Notes: a model not told the origin generated them from the sequence alone. DNA of 64,000 bases from an uncultured Paracoccaceae bacterium (GCA_913060475.1 CAJXSD010000005.1:62001-126000); one strand, 5' to 3'; counted from the first letter of the stretch, positions 51,388 through 61,187 are shown. Program-made: numbers and translations.

Positions 51388-54300
51388 ATGAGCACACGTA
51401 TTCAAACTGGCGGTCGTTTGATTGATCGCACCAAATCTGTCACATTCAAATTCAATGGCCGCAAATTGCAGGGCTATGCGGGCGATACGCTGGCATCCGC
51501 ATTGTTGGCCAATGATCAAATGTTGGTAGGCCGGTCGTTCAAATACCACCGTCCCCGCGGTGTTGTCGCATCAGGGGCAGAGGAACCCAACGCTTTGGTC
51601 AATATGGGCGAGGGCGCGTTTTTTGAACCCAACCAACGCGCCACCACGACCGAAGTGTTCGATGGCCTGACCGCGACCAGCCAAAACCATTGGCCCACAT
51701 TGGAATTCGACGTAGGCGCGATCAACACCTATCTGTCGCGGTTCCTGCCGGCTGGGTTTTATTACAAAATGTTCATGTATCCACGCGCGTTTTGGAAACA
51801 TGTCTATGAACCCTTTATCCGTCAATCCGCCGGTCTGGGCAAAGCGCCCAAGCAAAAGGACGGATCAGATTACGAACATTTCTATGCCTTTTATGATGTG
51901 GTCGTCATTGGCGGCGGTATCGCGGGTTTGCAGGCGGCCAAAACCGCCGCAGCCGCCGGGGCCAAAGTGTTGGTTATGGAACAAACCGCTGATTGGGGCG
52001 GGCGTGCCGTTGTCGATGGGGCCGAAATCGATGGCGCATCGGCAGATGCATTCGTCGCGGCGACCGTTGCCGAGTTACAGGCCATGGATAATGTGACCCT
52101 GAAAACCCGCATGATGGGCGCAGGGGTCTATGACCACGGTTATCTGTTGGGCTATGAACGCGTCAGCGATCATGATCCATCCTTGGCGGGGCCGCGTCAT
52201 CGGTTGTGGCGCATCCGCACCGCGCAGATCATTTCCGCGACCGGCGCGATTGAACGGCCGCTGTCCTTTGCTGGCAATGATATTCCGGGTGTGTTGCTGG
52301 CCTCAGCGGTGCGCGATTATCTGGTCAATTGGGGGGTATCCATTGGGGAGCGTACGATCGTTGTCACCAATAACGATGATGCCTATCGCACGGCAATCGC
52401 CCTGAAACAGGCGGGATTGTCGGTGCCGATGATTTTGGATGCACGCAAATCAGGCGGTGGCGCCTTGGCGCAGCAGGCCCGCGACATGGGTATCCGTGTT
52501 GAAAACGGCAAAGCGATTGCCAAGGTTCACGGCGGCAAACGCGTCACGGCCGTATCGATCTGTGACCAAGCTGGCGAAGGCGTTGTGCTAGACACCATCG
52601 GCTGTGATGCGGTGGCGATGTCAGGCGGTTGGTCGCCTGTGGTGCATTTGTATTCGCATTGCGGTGGCAAATTGAATTGGGATGCCGAACAGGTCATGTT
52701 CCGCCCCGATTTGACCCGCATGCCAACCAATCAAAACGGTCAGGGCTTTGTCATGCCCGCGGGCACGGCGAATGGGGAAATGTCCACGGCGGCCACATTG
52801 GCCGATGCAACAGCGCGGGCGCTGGATGTGGTTGCGGCCTTGGGCAAATCGGCACCAACGCTGACCGCCCCCACCGCCGCGTCCGAGGACGCAGCCGCCA
52901 TCGAACCCGTTTGGATGATGCCGCAAGGCGCCAATATCAAACTGCGCATGAAATCGTGGCTGGATTACCAAAACGATGTTAAGGTGTCTGACGTTCAACT
53001 GGCCGCGCGCGAAGGCTATGAAAGTGTCGAGCACACCAAACGCTATACTACATTGGGAATGGCGACAGATCAGGGTAAATTGTCCAATATCAATGGCTTG
53101 GCCACGCTGTCTGGCGCGTTGAATGCGGATATCCCACAGGTGGGCACAACCACATTCCGCCCCCCCTATACGCCGATTTCATTGGCGTCCATTGCGGGGT
53201 CCGCGCGGGACGAAGTGTTCCAACCCATCCGCAAAACACCCATGCAGGACTGGCACATGGCAAATGGGGCCGATTTTGAACCCGTGGGCCATTGGCGGCG
53301 CCCCTATTGTTTCCCCCGCGCAGGCGAAACCAAGGCGCAGGCCGTGGAACGTGAAATTCTGCAAACCCGCAAATCGCTGGGTCTGTTGGATGCGTCCACC
53401 TTGGGCAAAATCATCGTCAAGGGTCCGGATGCCGGCAAATTTATGGACATGCTCTACACCAACATGATGTCCACGCTAAAGGTTGGCAAATGCCGTTATG
53501 GCCTGATGTGTTCTGAAAACGGGTTTTTGTCGGACGATGGCGTTGTGGCGCGGATCGACGAAAACACATTCTTGTGCCACACCACCACAGGCGGCGCAGA
53601 TCGTATCCACGCCCATATGGAAGAGTGGCTGCAAACCGAATGGTGGGATTGGAAAGTCTATACCGCCAATGTGACCGAACAATTTGCCCAAGTGGCCGTC
53701 GTTGGCCCCAATGCCCGCAAAGTGTTGGAAAAACTGGGTGGCATGGATGTGTCCAAAGAGGCGCTGGGGTTCATGGAATGGGCCGATGGCACCCTGGGCG
53801 GGTTTGACGCACGCGTCTATCGCATTTCGTTCTCTGGCGAATTGTCCTATGAAATCGCCGTGCCTGCCAGCCAGGGCCGCGTATTCTGGGATGCGCTGTT
53901 GGCAGCGGGTGCAGAATTTAACGTCATGCCATATGGCACCGAGGCCCTGCACGTGATGCGCGCAGAAAAAGGGTTCATCATGATTGGAGATGAAACCGAT
54001 GGCACGATCATTCCGCAGGATTTGGGCCTGAACTGGGCCATTTCCAAAAAGAAAGAAGACTATATCGGCAAACGCGCGCAAGAGCGGACGTTTATGGTGG
54101 ATTCCAAGCGTTGGAAATTGGTGGGTCTGGAAACAACCGACGGTTCCGTCATTCCAGATGGGGCCTATGCCGTGGGCGAAGGCGTCAATGCCAATGGCCA
54201 ACGCAATATGATCGGGCGCGTGACATCGACCTATTATTCTCCTACCTTGGGCCGTGGGATTGCGATGGGATTGGTGTTGGATGGGCCAGACCGCATGGGC

Positions 54301-54399
54301 GAGACCATCGAATTCCCCAAAGTGGACGGCGGTAGCATAACGGCCAAAATCGTCGATCAAGTGTTTTATGATAAAGAAGGGACCAAGCAAGATGTCTAA
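51388..54399 (+). CDS. soxA: Sarcosine oxidase subunit alpha
   Basis: A 1003-residue subunit with an N-terminal 2Fe-2S-like fold domain (FKFNGRKLQGYAGDTLASALL), a Rossmann domain for NAD (VVVIGGGIAGLQAAK, about 171-185), and a C-terminal folate-binding GcvT-like domain (from about residue 620) that receives the C1 unit from sarcosine. Full length. Its 3' end overlaps soxG by 8 bases. Confidence 0.96.
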   Translation: MSTRIQTGGRLIDRTKSVTFKFNGRKLQGYAGDTLASALLANDQMLVGRSFKYHRPRGVVASGAEEPNALVNMGEGAFFEPNQRATTTEVFDGLTATSQNHWPTLEFDVGAINTYLSRFLPAGFYYKMFMYPRAFWKHVYEPFIRQSAGLGKAPKQKDGSDYEHFYAFYDVVVIGGGIAGLQAAKTAAAAGAKVLVMEQTADWGGRAVVDGAEIDGASADAFVAATVAELQAMDNVTLKTRMMGAGVYDHGYLLGYERVSDHDPSLAGPRHRLWRIRTAQIISATGAIERPLSFAGNDIPGVLLASAVRDYLVNWGVSIGERTIVVTNNDDAYRTAIALKQAGLSVPMILDARKSGGGALAQQARDMGIRVENGKAIAKVHGGKRVTAVSICDQAGEGVVLDTIGCDAVAMSGGWSPVVHLYSHCGGKLNWDAEQVMFRPDLTRMPTNQNGQGFVMPAGTANGEMSTAATLADATARALDVVAALGKSAPTLTAPTAASEDAAAIEPVWMMPQGANIKLRMKSWLDYQNDVKVSDVQLAAREGYESVEHTKRYTTLGMATDQGKLSNINGLATLSGALNADIPQVGTTTFRPPYTPISLASIAGSARDEVFQPIRKTPMQDWHMANGADFEPVGHWRRPYCFPRAGETKAQAVEREILQTRKSLGLLDASTLGKIIVKGPDAGKFMDMLYTNMMSTLKVGKCRYGLMCSENGFLSDDGVVARIDENTFLCHTTTGGADRIHAHMEEWLQTEWWDWKVYTANVTEQFAQVAVVGPNARKVLEKLGGMDVSKEALGFMEWADGTLGGFDARVYRISFSGELSYEIAVPASQGRVFWDALLAAGAEFNVMPYGTEALHVMRAEKGFIMIGDETDGTIIPQDLGLNWAISKKKEDYIGKRAQERTFMVDSKRWKLVGLETTDGSVIPDGAYAVGEGVNANGQRNMIGRVTSTYYSPTLGRGIAMGLVLDGPDRMGETIEFPKVDGGSITAKIVDQVFYDKEGTKQDV

Positions 54400-54952
54400 T
54401 GCTGTGACTGCCCTAAACGGCGCGAAATCAACCGGTTATGTCACCGTAAAAGAGGCGCCGCTGACTGGAATGATCACCCTGCGTGGTACGTTTGCCTCAA
54501 AGGGATTTGCCAAAATGGTCAAGTCCGTTTTTGGCACGGATATTCCCGAACAGCGCAAGGTATCCAAAGGACCAGAGGCCACCGTTTTGTGGATGTCACC
54601 CGATGAATTGATGGTGGTTTGTGACTATGCCGCGGCCCAAGATTTGGTGGCCAAAGCCACGGCGCAATTGGGTGATGAACATGCCTTGGTGGTCAATGTG
54701 TCTGATGCGCGTGCCGTCTTTACCCTGTCGGGGGCGCAGCTGCGCGAGGTGATTGCCAAAGAGGCCCCTGTTGACATGAGCCAATTTGAAATGGGCGAGG
54801 TCCGTCGGACACGATTTGCCCAGATCGCAGCGGCATTCTGGCTAGAGGCCGAGGATCACGCGCGGATCATCTGTTTCCGGTCTTTCGCAGAATATATGTT
54901 CAACCTGCTGAAAAACGCCAGCCAACCCGGATATGAGGTCGGTGGCTGGTAG
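54392..54952 (+). CDS. soxG: Sarcosine oxidase subunit gamma
   Basis: A 186-residue GcvT-fold subunit, last of the operon. The ATG at 54392 lies inside the soxA end, after AAGAAGGGA-like sequence. The C-terminal ICFRSFAEYMFNLL is typical. The operon ends at the hairpin 54975-55006. Confidence 0.93.
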   Translation: MSNAVTALNGAKSTGYVTVKEAPLTGMITLRGTFASKGFAKMVKSVFGTDIPEQRKVSKGPEATVLWMSPDELMVVCDYAAAQDLVAKATAQLGDEHALVVNVSDARAVFTLSGAQLREVIAKEAPVDMSQFEMGEVRRTRFAQIAAAFWLEAEDHARIICFRSFAEYMFNLLKNASQPGYEVGGW

Positions 54953-54974
54953 GCCAGCGCTGCGTTCGCAACAT

Positions 54975-55006
54975 TGTGCCGCCCCCTGGGGCGGCGCATT
55001 TATTTT
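54975..55006 (+). terminator. Terminator of the sarcosine oxidase operon
   Basis: GCCGCCCC (54978-54985) with GGGGCGGC (54988-54995), extended by three outer pairs (one G-T), then TTTATTTTT. The tight 2-base loop will open in practice. Confidence 0.75.
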
Positions 55007-55022
55007 TGCCCTGCGGGCGTTT

Positions 55023-55045
55023 GAGTATTTTTGCAAAAATGAAAG
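55023..55045 (+). repeat. Intergenic 23-mer repeat, copy 5
   Basis: Exact copy of the consensus (same as copy 2). It follows a small GCCC/GGGC hairpin (55008-55018) by four bases and lies 86 bases before sodB. Confidence 0.8.
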
Positions 55046-55131
55046 ATGTTTTTTTGCTTTGGCCCTTGACCTTGGGGGGGATAAAGCAACATTTAGAGGG
55101 TAATGTAATTTAATCGAAAAAGGGGGCCCTT

Positions 55132-55731
55132 ATGGCTTTTGAACTGCCTGATTTACCGTATGCACATGACGCCTTGGCGGATTTGGGGATGTCCAAAGAG
55201 ACATTGGAATATCACCATGATTTGCACCACAAAGCCTATGTTGATAATGGCAACAAGCTGATCGCGGGCACCGAGTGGGAAAATAAATCTCTGGAAGAGA
55301 TTGTGAAGGGGACATATGCCGCGGGTGCGGTTGCGCAAAACGGCATTTTTAACAATGCCTCGCAGCATTGGAACCACATGCAGTTTTGGGAAATGATGGG
55401 CCCAACAGGGCGCGCGATGCCATCTGAGCTGGAAAAAGCGATTGTTGACAGCTTTGGTTCAGTTGATGCGTTCCGTGATGAATTCTGTGCCGCGGGTGCA
55501 GGCCAGTTCGGGTCGGGTTGGTGCTGGTTGGTCAAAGAGGCCGACGGCGGTTTGAAGGTGACCAATACTGAAAACGGCGTGAACCCATTGTGTTTTGGCC
55601 AGACTGCATTGTTGGGCTGTGACGTTTGGGAACATTCCTATTACATCGATTTCCGCAATAAGCGCCCTGCCTATTTGACCAATTTCCTGGACAATCTGGT
55701 AAATTGGGAAAATGTTGCGTCGCGTCTGTAA
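55132..55731 (+). CDS. sodB: Superoxide dismutase, Fe type
   Basis: A 199-residue Fe/Mn-family superoxide dismutase. Metal ligands by alignment are His28 (EYHHDLHH), His82 (HWNHMQFW), Asp164 and His168 (DVWEHSYY). Gln78 in NASQHWNH is the position that favours the Fe type. No signal peptide, so it is cytoplasmic. A strong AGGGGG ribosome-binding site precedes the ATG. Confidence 0.95.
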   Translation: MAFELPDLPYAHDALADLGMSKETLEYHHDLHHKAYVDNGNKLIAGTEWENKSLEEIVKGTYAAGAVAQNGIFNNASQHWNHMQFWEMMGPTGRAMPSELEKAIVDSFGSVDAFRDEFCAAGAGQFGSGWCWLVKEADGGLKVTNTENGVNPLCFGQTALLGCDVWEHSYYIDFRNKRPAYLTNFLDNLVNWENVASRL

Positions 55732-55757
55732 GTCGCGCAGGTCATGAGACAGAGAAG

Positions 55758-55784
55758 CCGGTCCCGATTGGGGCCGGTTTTTTT
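55758..55784 (+). terminator. sodB terminator
   Basis: CCGGTCCC (55758-55765), loop GATT, GGGGCCGG (55770-55777; one G-T pair) and seven T. Confidence 0.92.
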
Positions 55785-55842
55785 ATTGACCTGCGCTGTG
55801 TTTCGTCGTTTGTGGTGTGTAAAAAATGAATGAGGGCAGAGA

Positions 55843-56721
55843 ATGAGCGATGCAGCCAGGGGAATTGTGGCCATGGTGGTGGCCTGTGTCGTTTGGGGCG
55901 TGTCTGCCCTGTATTACAGGTTGTTGGATCAGGTGCCCCCGTTAGAGTTGCTGTCGCATCGCACCCTGTGGTCATTGGTGTTTTTCCTATGTCTTTTGGC
56001 ACTGCAGGGGCGCGTTGGGGTCTGGATGACCGCCATGTCCGACCGTGGCAATTTGAATCGCATGATTGCGGCATCGGTTTTCATTGCTGCGAATTGGTTT
56101 TTCTTTATTTTTTCGATCCAGATTGATCAGGCGATGCAGGCCAGTTTGGGGTATTATATTTTTCCGCTGGTCTCGGTGGTGTTTGGTTTGTTGATATTTC
56201 ACGAAACGTTAAAGCCGCTGCAATGGGTGGCGATTGCCTGCGCGGTGACAGGGGTTGCGATTTTGGTCGTGGCACAGGGGCAGGTGCCCTGGTTGGCCTT
56301 GGCCATATCGGCAAGTTTTGGATTGTATGGCGTTGTGAAAAAGGGGCTGAGTGTTGGCCCAGTATTATCCGTCACGACCGAGGTATTGGTTCTGGCACCC
56401 TTTGCAGCCCTGTTTATTGGGTGGGGCATTGTGACAGGGCAGGCGCATTTTGCCGACACAGTGTGCACCAGTGTGTTGTTGATGCTGTCGGGGCCGTTGA
56501 CGGCCGTGCCCTTGATCCTGTTTTCCTATGCGACCAAGCGGGTGCATTTATCCACCATCGGTGTGTTGCAATATCTGAACCCGACGCTGCAATTTTTCTG
56601 TGCTGTTTTTATTTTGGCCGAACCCTTTGGGCGGGGTCAGCTATATGTGTTTTCGATGATTTGGGTGGCGGTATTTTTATACAGCTGGGCCGCCTTGCAC
56701 GGATCACGCGGTCGCGTTTGA
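55843..56721 (+). CDS. rarD: RarD-type EamA/DMT transporter
   Basis: A 292-residue inner-membrane protein with ten hydrophobic segments in two EamA repeats. The N-terminus GIVAMVVACVVWGVSALYYRLL and the segment HRTLWSLVF match RarD. Substrate unknown (chloramphenicol-sensitivity protein in name only). Its last 18 bases overlap the convergent LOG gene. Confidence 0.88.
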   Translation: MSDAARGIVAMVVACVVWGVSALYYRLLDQVPPLELLSHRTLWSLVFFLCLLALQGRVGVWMTAMSDRGNLNRMIAASVFIAANWFFFIFSIQIDQAMQASLGYYIFPLVSVVFGLLIFHETLKPLQWVAIACAVTGVAILVVAQGQVPWLALAISASFGLYGVVKKGLSVGPVLSVTTEVLVLAPFAALFIGWGIVTGQAHFADTVCTSVLLMLSGPLTAVPLILFSYATKRVHLSTIGVLQYLNPTLQFFCAVFILAEPFGRGQLYVFSMIWVAVFLYSWAALHGSRGRV

Positions 56722-57255
56722 CAGGGTCTCTAGGGTCATCTGGGCCGAGGTGGTGACATGAAACAGGCCCGTCAGGGACGCATCGGCAAATCCCATTTCG
56801 ATCATGTGATCAATCAGCGCGATCAGCGGGTCCCAATAGCCTGACACATTCATCAAGACGATGGGTTTTGCATGCAGATCCAATTGCGCCCATGTGAGGA
56901 CTTCGAAAAATTCGTCCATGGATCCGGCCCCGCCGGGCATAACGACGATGGCGTCTGCGTTCATGAACATCACCTTTTTGCGTTCATGCATGTTTTCGGT
57001 GACGACATAGCGGGTCAAATCGGTTTTGCCGGCTTCGGCGCGGACCAAATGGGTGGGGATGACGCCAAAGGTATCACCACCTGCAGATTGCGTGGCGCGC
57101 GCGACCGTTCCCATTAACCCCACGTCGCCCGCACCATAGACCAAACGCCAGCCACGATCGGCAATGTCACGGCCCAAAGCCTGCGCCTGATCCGTATATT
57201 CAGGTTTGGTTCCGGCGCGTGATCCGCAATAGACACAGACAGATATGTTTTGCAT
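56704..57255 (-). CDS. LOG-family protein (cytokinin riboside monophosphate phosphoribohydrolase-like)
   Basis: A 183-residue Rossmann protein of the TIGR00730/LOG group, which releases a base from nucleoside 5'-monophosphates. It has VYCGSRAG, VYGAGDVGLMG and PGGAGSMDE (107-115); the usual motif is PGGxGTxxE, so Ser replaces Thr and Asp stands at one position. The catalytic Arg and Glu region (MHERK, DEF) is present. Confidence 0.88.
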   Translation of the reverse strand: MQNISVCVYCGSRAGTKPEYTDQAQALGRDIADRGWRLVYGAGDVGLMGTVARATQSAGGDTFGVIPTHLVRAEAGKTDLTRYVVTENMHERKKVMFMNADAIVVMPGGAGSMDEFFEVLTWAQLDLHAKPIVLMNVSGYWDPLIALIDHMIEMGFADASLTGLFHVTTSAQMTLETLSNATA

Positions 57256-57352
57256 TTTTGTTACTTTTCTTTAAAGGGTTATGGCAGGCATGCTACCCTT
57301 GGGGAACACTGGCTGCAATGGGAAAACGGGAATGGCCGCTTGGGGGGCTGGA

Positions 57353-59212
57353 ATGAATAAAAATATCGCTTGGATTTTGGCCATTTTGTTTGGTGGCGCG
57401 GCATTGGGGACATGGTATTTGGGGCGCGATGCAGCGCCAGCCGATCCGGTCGCAATCGCAGCGGATGATGTGCCAGAAACCCAGTCAACGCCTGTTCAGA
57501 CCGCGCCAGAGCAACCCGCGCCAAAGGCGTCACCGACACCCAATGCGGCGGACCAGACAGTCTCCGCAGCCAAGGCGGATCTGCCAGAAAGTGGTGCAGA
57601 AAGTGGCCCTGAAACCGGTTTAGAAACCGCTGCAGATGCTGACTCCGAACAGGCCGCTGTGGTGCCTGTGCTGGAAACCGCGCGTATTGATGCGGATGGC
57701 GCGGTGATCATTGCGGGGCGTGCAGGCGCAGGGGCGCAGGTTGAAATCTTGGTCGATGATGCGGTTGTGGAAACGGTCAATGCCGACGCCATGGGGAATT
57801 TTGTGGCGTTGTTTGATTTGCCTGATGCCACTGTTGCGCGATCAATGACATTGCGTGTCGGGGCGGGCGACAGTGTGGTTTATGCCGCGCAGGATATCAT
57901 CATTGCACCATCCCAGATCAAGGCGGCCAAGGCGATCCCGGAAGCTGCGGCGACACCGCAGATCGCAACGGCCGACGCGGATGATGCATCGACTGCGACA
58001 CAAAGCGAACGGCAAACCGCCGTTGCCAGTTTCGCCGAAGTCAGCGAACAGGGCACGGAACAGAAAACCGAACAGAGCACAGCTCAATCGGTACCCGAAC
58101 AAACTGTGACCAAACAAACTGCGCCAGAACAAACAGCTACTGAACAAACAACGACTGAACAGTCTGTGTCAGAGGATCAGACCACTGATCAAACCGTGAC
58201 AGCCGCGCTGGACGCAGGTCAGGCTGAGGCGGCATCCGCAGTGCAATCCGCCATGCAACCCGCCGCGCAGTCCAATGAACAATCCAATGCGCTGGGTCAG
58301 GACCTGGGTCAGGGGACAGGTCAGGATATCGCACAAGCGACCGGACAAGAGGCCGGCACGGATGTGACATCACCGGTTCAGATCGCGGAAAATGGGGGGG
58401 GAAATCTGCAATCTGACCCGGATGCCGTTTCGGACCAATCGCAAACACGCCTGTCCACTTTGGATGACGCGGGGGCCAATGTGGCACAAGATGACACACA
58501 ACTGGCCCAGTTGGATCCGGCGGCGGAAAATACCACGGCGACCCCCGAACCGTCCCAACCTCAGGCGCAGCCCACCGAACCCACCGTCTTTGCCACAGAT
58601 GACAGCGGGGTTAAGGTATTGCAGGGCGGTGACGTCTTGCCTGCGGGTCAAATTGTCATGGATGCCATCAGCTATGATGCCGCGGGCGGTGTGGTTATGT
58701 CTGGCCGTGGTCAGCCCGGGGCCATATTGCAATTTTATCTAAACAATGCCTTGACCCAGACCGCGCAGATCGATGCTCAGGGGTATTGGGCCCAGGATAT
58801 GTCCGATGTGGCACCCGGTGTTTATACCCTGCGGTTGGATCAATTGGATGATGCCGGTCAGGTCACGGCCCGTTTTGAAACCCCGTTCAAGCGCGAAAAT
58901 CGCGCAGCCCTTGCCGCCGCAGCTGCGCAGGTCGCACAGCAGGCGGCCGATGCCACGGCCGCGGCGCAGGAACAACCAACAGATACCGGCACCATGGCGA
59001 CACCAGACCCCATCGCCACACAACCAACGGCAATTGCACCGGTTCAGGCCATCACCGTGCAGCCGGGCAATACGTTGTGGGGCATTTCGCGGGCACGCTA
59101 TGGGCAGGGCATTTTGTATGTGCGTGTCTTTGATGCGAACCGCGACAAAATTCGCGATCCCGATTTGATTTATCCGGGTCAGGTCTTTGTCCTGCCGGCA
59201 ACGGCGGAATAA
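57353..59212 (+). CDS. LysM-domain envelope protein with Gln/Thr-rich low-complexity region
   Basis: A 619-residue protein with an N-terminal membrane anchor (about residues 4-22), two Ig-like segments (about 105-180 and 420-510, with AVIIAGRAGAGAQVEI and GVVMSGRGQPGAILQF as matching strands), a long Gln/Thr/Ser/Glu-rich spacer between them with many EQT-type repeats, and a C-terminal LysM peptidoglycan-binding domain (QPGNTLWGISRARYG). It probably spans the periplasm and binds the cell wall. GGGGGG precedes the ATG at 57353. Confidence 0.85.
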   Translation: MNKNIAWILAILFGGAALGTWYLGRDAAPADPVAIAADDVPETQSTPVQTAPEQPAPKASPTPNAADQTVSAAKADLPESGAESGPETGLETAADADSEQAAVVPVLETARIDADGAVIIAGRAGAGAQVEILVDDAVVETVNADAMGNFVALFDLPDATVARSMTLRVGAGDSVVYAAQDIIIAPSQIKAAKAIPEAAATPQIATADADDASTATQSERQTAVASFAEVSEQGTEQKTEQSTAQSVPEQTVTKQTAPEQTATEQTTTEQSVSEDQTTDQTVTAALDAGQAEAASAVQSAMQPAAQSNEQSNALGQDLGQGTGQDIAQATGQEAGTDVTSPVQIAENGGGNLQSDPDAVSDQSQTRLSTLDDAGANVAQDDTQLAQLDPAAENTTATPEPSQPQAQPTEPTVFATDDSGVKVLQGGDVLPAGQIVMDAISYDAAGGVVMSGRGQPGAILQFYLNNALTQTAQIDAQGYWAQDMSDVAPGVYTLRLDQLDDAGQVTARFETPFKRENRAALAAAAAQVAQQAADATAAAQEQPTDTGTMATPDPIATQPTAIAPVQAITVQPGNTLWGISRARYGQGILYVRVFDANRDKIRDPDLIYPGQVFVLPATAE

Positions 59213-59301
59213 GGGATTTGGAATAAAAACATCTGTCAGGCCTAGCATCTTGGGCCTGACAGGAATATGTCAGACGCATGTGATAACAAAGGCGTCCCGT
59301 A

Positions 59302-61116
59302 ATGACAGCACCCCAAACCCCCGATGTAACTGCCGCCGCTGAACGCAAATCGGCATGGCGCACCATTGCCCGTGTGGGCCCGTATTTATGGCCAGATGAC
59401 AAACCTTGGGTGAAATTCCGCGTTGTGGCGGCATTGTTGTCGCTGGTTCTGGCCAAAATCATATCGGCCTATACCCCGTTTTTATACAAAGGCGCGGTGG
59501 ATCAGCTGACCGGTGACAATACCGATCCGCTGTTGATGGGGGCGATTGGATTGACGGTGGCCTATGGGATTGCGCGCATGGCAAACGTCGGGTTTCAACA
59601 ATTGCGCGACGCGGTTTTTGCCAAGGTGGGACAGCGTGCGTTGCGCACGCTGGCGCTGGAAACCTTTGAACATATTCACCGCCTGTCCATGCGCTATCAC
59701 ATCACGCGCAAAACCGGCGGGCTAAGCCGCATCATCGAACGCGGCGTCAAGGGCGTCGATTTTTTGTTGCGCTTTATGTTGTTTTCGGTCGGACCGCTGA
59801 TTTTGGAATTGCTGATGGTGGCGGTCATTCTGTTTTACTGGTTTGGCTGGGAATATACCATTGTGATCTTGGTCACCATTGGGTTTTACGTCTGGTTTAC
59901 CTTTGCCGTCACAGAATGGCGCGTGAAACTGCGCCGTCAAATGAACGATCAGGATACGGACGCCAACCAAAAGGCGATCGACAGTCTGTTAAATTTCGAA
60001 ACCGTCAAATATTTTGGCGCCGAAGCGCGCGAAGCCGCCCGCTATGACAGCGCGATGCGCGGCTACGAAGTGGCAGCATTGAAAACCAATTATTCACTGG
60101 CGTTTTTGAATTTTGGCCAATCGGTGATTATTTCATTGGGCATCATTGGCGTGATGGTCATGGCCGCCCAAGGGGTGCAGGCGGGCACATTGACGGTGGG
60201 CGATTTTGTCATGGTCAATGCGTTTATGATCCAAATCACACTGCCGTTGAATTTTTTGGGAACGGTATACCGCGAAATTCGCCAAGCCTTGGTGGATATG
60301 GGCGAAATGTTTGATCTGCTGGAACAGCCCTCGGAAATTACCGACAAACCCAATGCGCGTGATTTGCAGGTCACAGGGGGGCATGTGACATTGGATGGGG
60401 TCGATTTCGGATATGATCCCGCGCGGCCTATTTTAAAAAACGTGTCGGTTGATGTGCCTGCGGGAAAAACCGTGGCGATTGTTGGATCCTCGGGGTCGGG
60501 GAAATCCACGATCGGGCGGCTGTTGTTCCGGTTCTATGATGTGATCGGTGGATCGCTGAAAATCGACGGACAGGATGTGCGCGATGTGACCCAAATCAGT
60601 CTGCATGCCGCGATTGGTGTGGTACCCCAAGATACGGTGTTGTTTAACGATACGATTTATTACAACATCGCCTACGGCCGTGACAACGCGACACGCGAAC
60701 AGGTCGAACAGGCCGCCCGAGATGCCCGTATCCACGATTTTATCCTGTCACTGCCGCAGGGCTATGACACCACGGTGGGCGAACGCGGGTTGAAATTGTC
60801 GGGCGGTGAAAAACAACGTGTTGGCATTGCCCGCACCCTGTTGAAAAACCCGCCTATTTTGTTGCTGGACGAGGCAACATCCGCCTTGGACACAGAAACA
60901 GAACAGGGCATTCAGGATGCGTTGGAACGCGCAGCCGAGGGGCGCACCGTAATTACCATTGCGCACCGTCTGTCCACGGTTGCAGATGCCGATCATATCG
61001 TTGTGCTGGAAAAGGGTCACGTCGTCGAACAGGGCACGCATGATGACCTATGGGCCAAACGGGGTCGATATTATGATCTGTGGATGATGCAGCAAAACAG
61101 CGACGCCGCGGCCTAA
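59302..61116 (+). CDS. ABC transporter ATP-binding/permease, Atm1/HMT1 type
   Basis: A 604-residue half-transporter: six membrane helices followed by an ATPase domain. Walker A GSSGSGKST is at about 395-403, the signature LSGGEKQR at about 499-506 and Walker B ILLLDEATSALD soon after. The N-terminal part matches the Atm1/ABCB7 group, which exports glutathione-bound sulfur or heavy-metal conjugates. It forms a homodimer. A strong terminator follows. Confidence 0.92.
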   Translation: MTAPQTPDVTAAAERKSAWRTIARVGPYLWPDDKPWVKFRVVAALLSLVLAKIISAYTPFLYKGAVDQLTGDNTDPLLMGAIGLTVAYGIARMANVGFQQLRDAVFAKVGQRALRTLALETFEHIHRLSMRYHITRKTGGLSRIIERGVKGVDFLLRFMLFSVGPLILELLMVAVILFYWFGWEYTIVILVTIGFYVWFTFAVTEWRVKLRRQMNDQDTDANQKAIDSLLNFETVKYFGAEAREAARYDSAMRGYEVAALKTNYSLAFLNFGQSVIISLGIIGVMVMAAQGVQAGTLTVGDFVMVNAFMIQITLPLNFLGTVYREIRQALVDMGEMFDLLEQPSEITDKPNARDLQVTGGHVTLDGVDFGYDPARPILKNVSVDVPAGKTVAIVGSSGSGKSTIGRLLFRFYDVIGGSLKIDGQDVRDVTQISLHAAIGVVPQDTVLFNDTIYYNIAYGRDNATREQVEQAARDARIHDFILSLPQGYDTTVGERGLKLSGGEKQRVGIARTLLKNPPILLLDEATSALDTETEQGIQDALERAAEGRTVITIAHRLSTVADADHIVVLEKGHVVEQGTHDDLWAKRGRYYDLWMMQQNSDAAA

Positions 61117-61129
61117 GCGGCCCCAAATG

Positions 61130-61159
61130 AAAAGCCCTGCAAAATCTGCAGGGCTTTTT
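61130..61159. terminator. Bidirectional terminator of the ABC and RND genes
   Basis: A perfect 12-bp inverted repeat, AAAAGCCCTGCA (61130-61141) with TGCAGGGCTTTT (61147-61158), loop of five bases, T-runs on both strands; the two flanking genes are convergent. Confidence 0.93.
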
Positions 61160-61187
61160 GTGTTTTACCTTTGGATAATTTTTGGAC

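Noticed and set aside
49747-54952. Reading of sox genes as thiosulfate oxidation
   Set aside because: Domain content (FAD/FMN beta subunit, 1000-residue GcvT-type alpha subunit, small zinc delta subunit) is sarcosine oxidase; the shared gene names are a coincidence.
57997-58210. Repeated short units that might suggest a CRISPR array
   Set aside because: The repeats are in frame, of changing length and code for EQT-rich low complexity in the LysM protein; there are no equal spacers.
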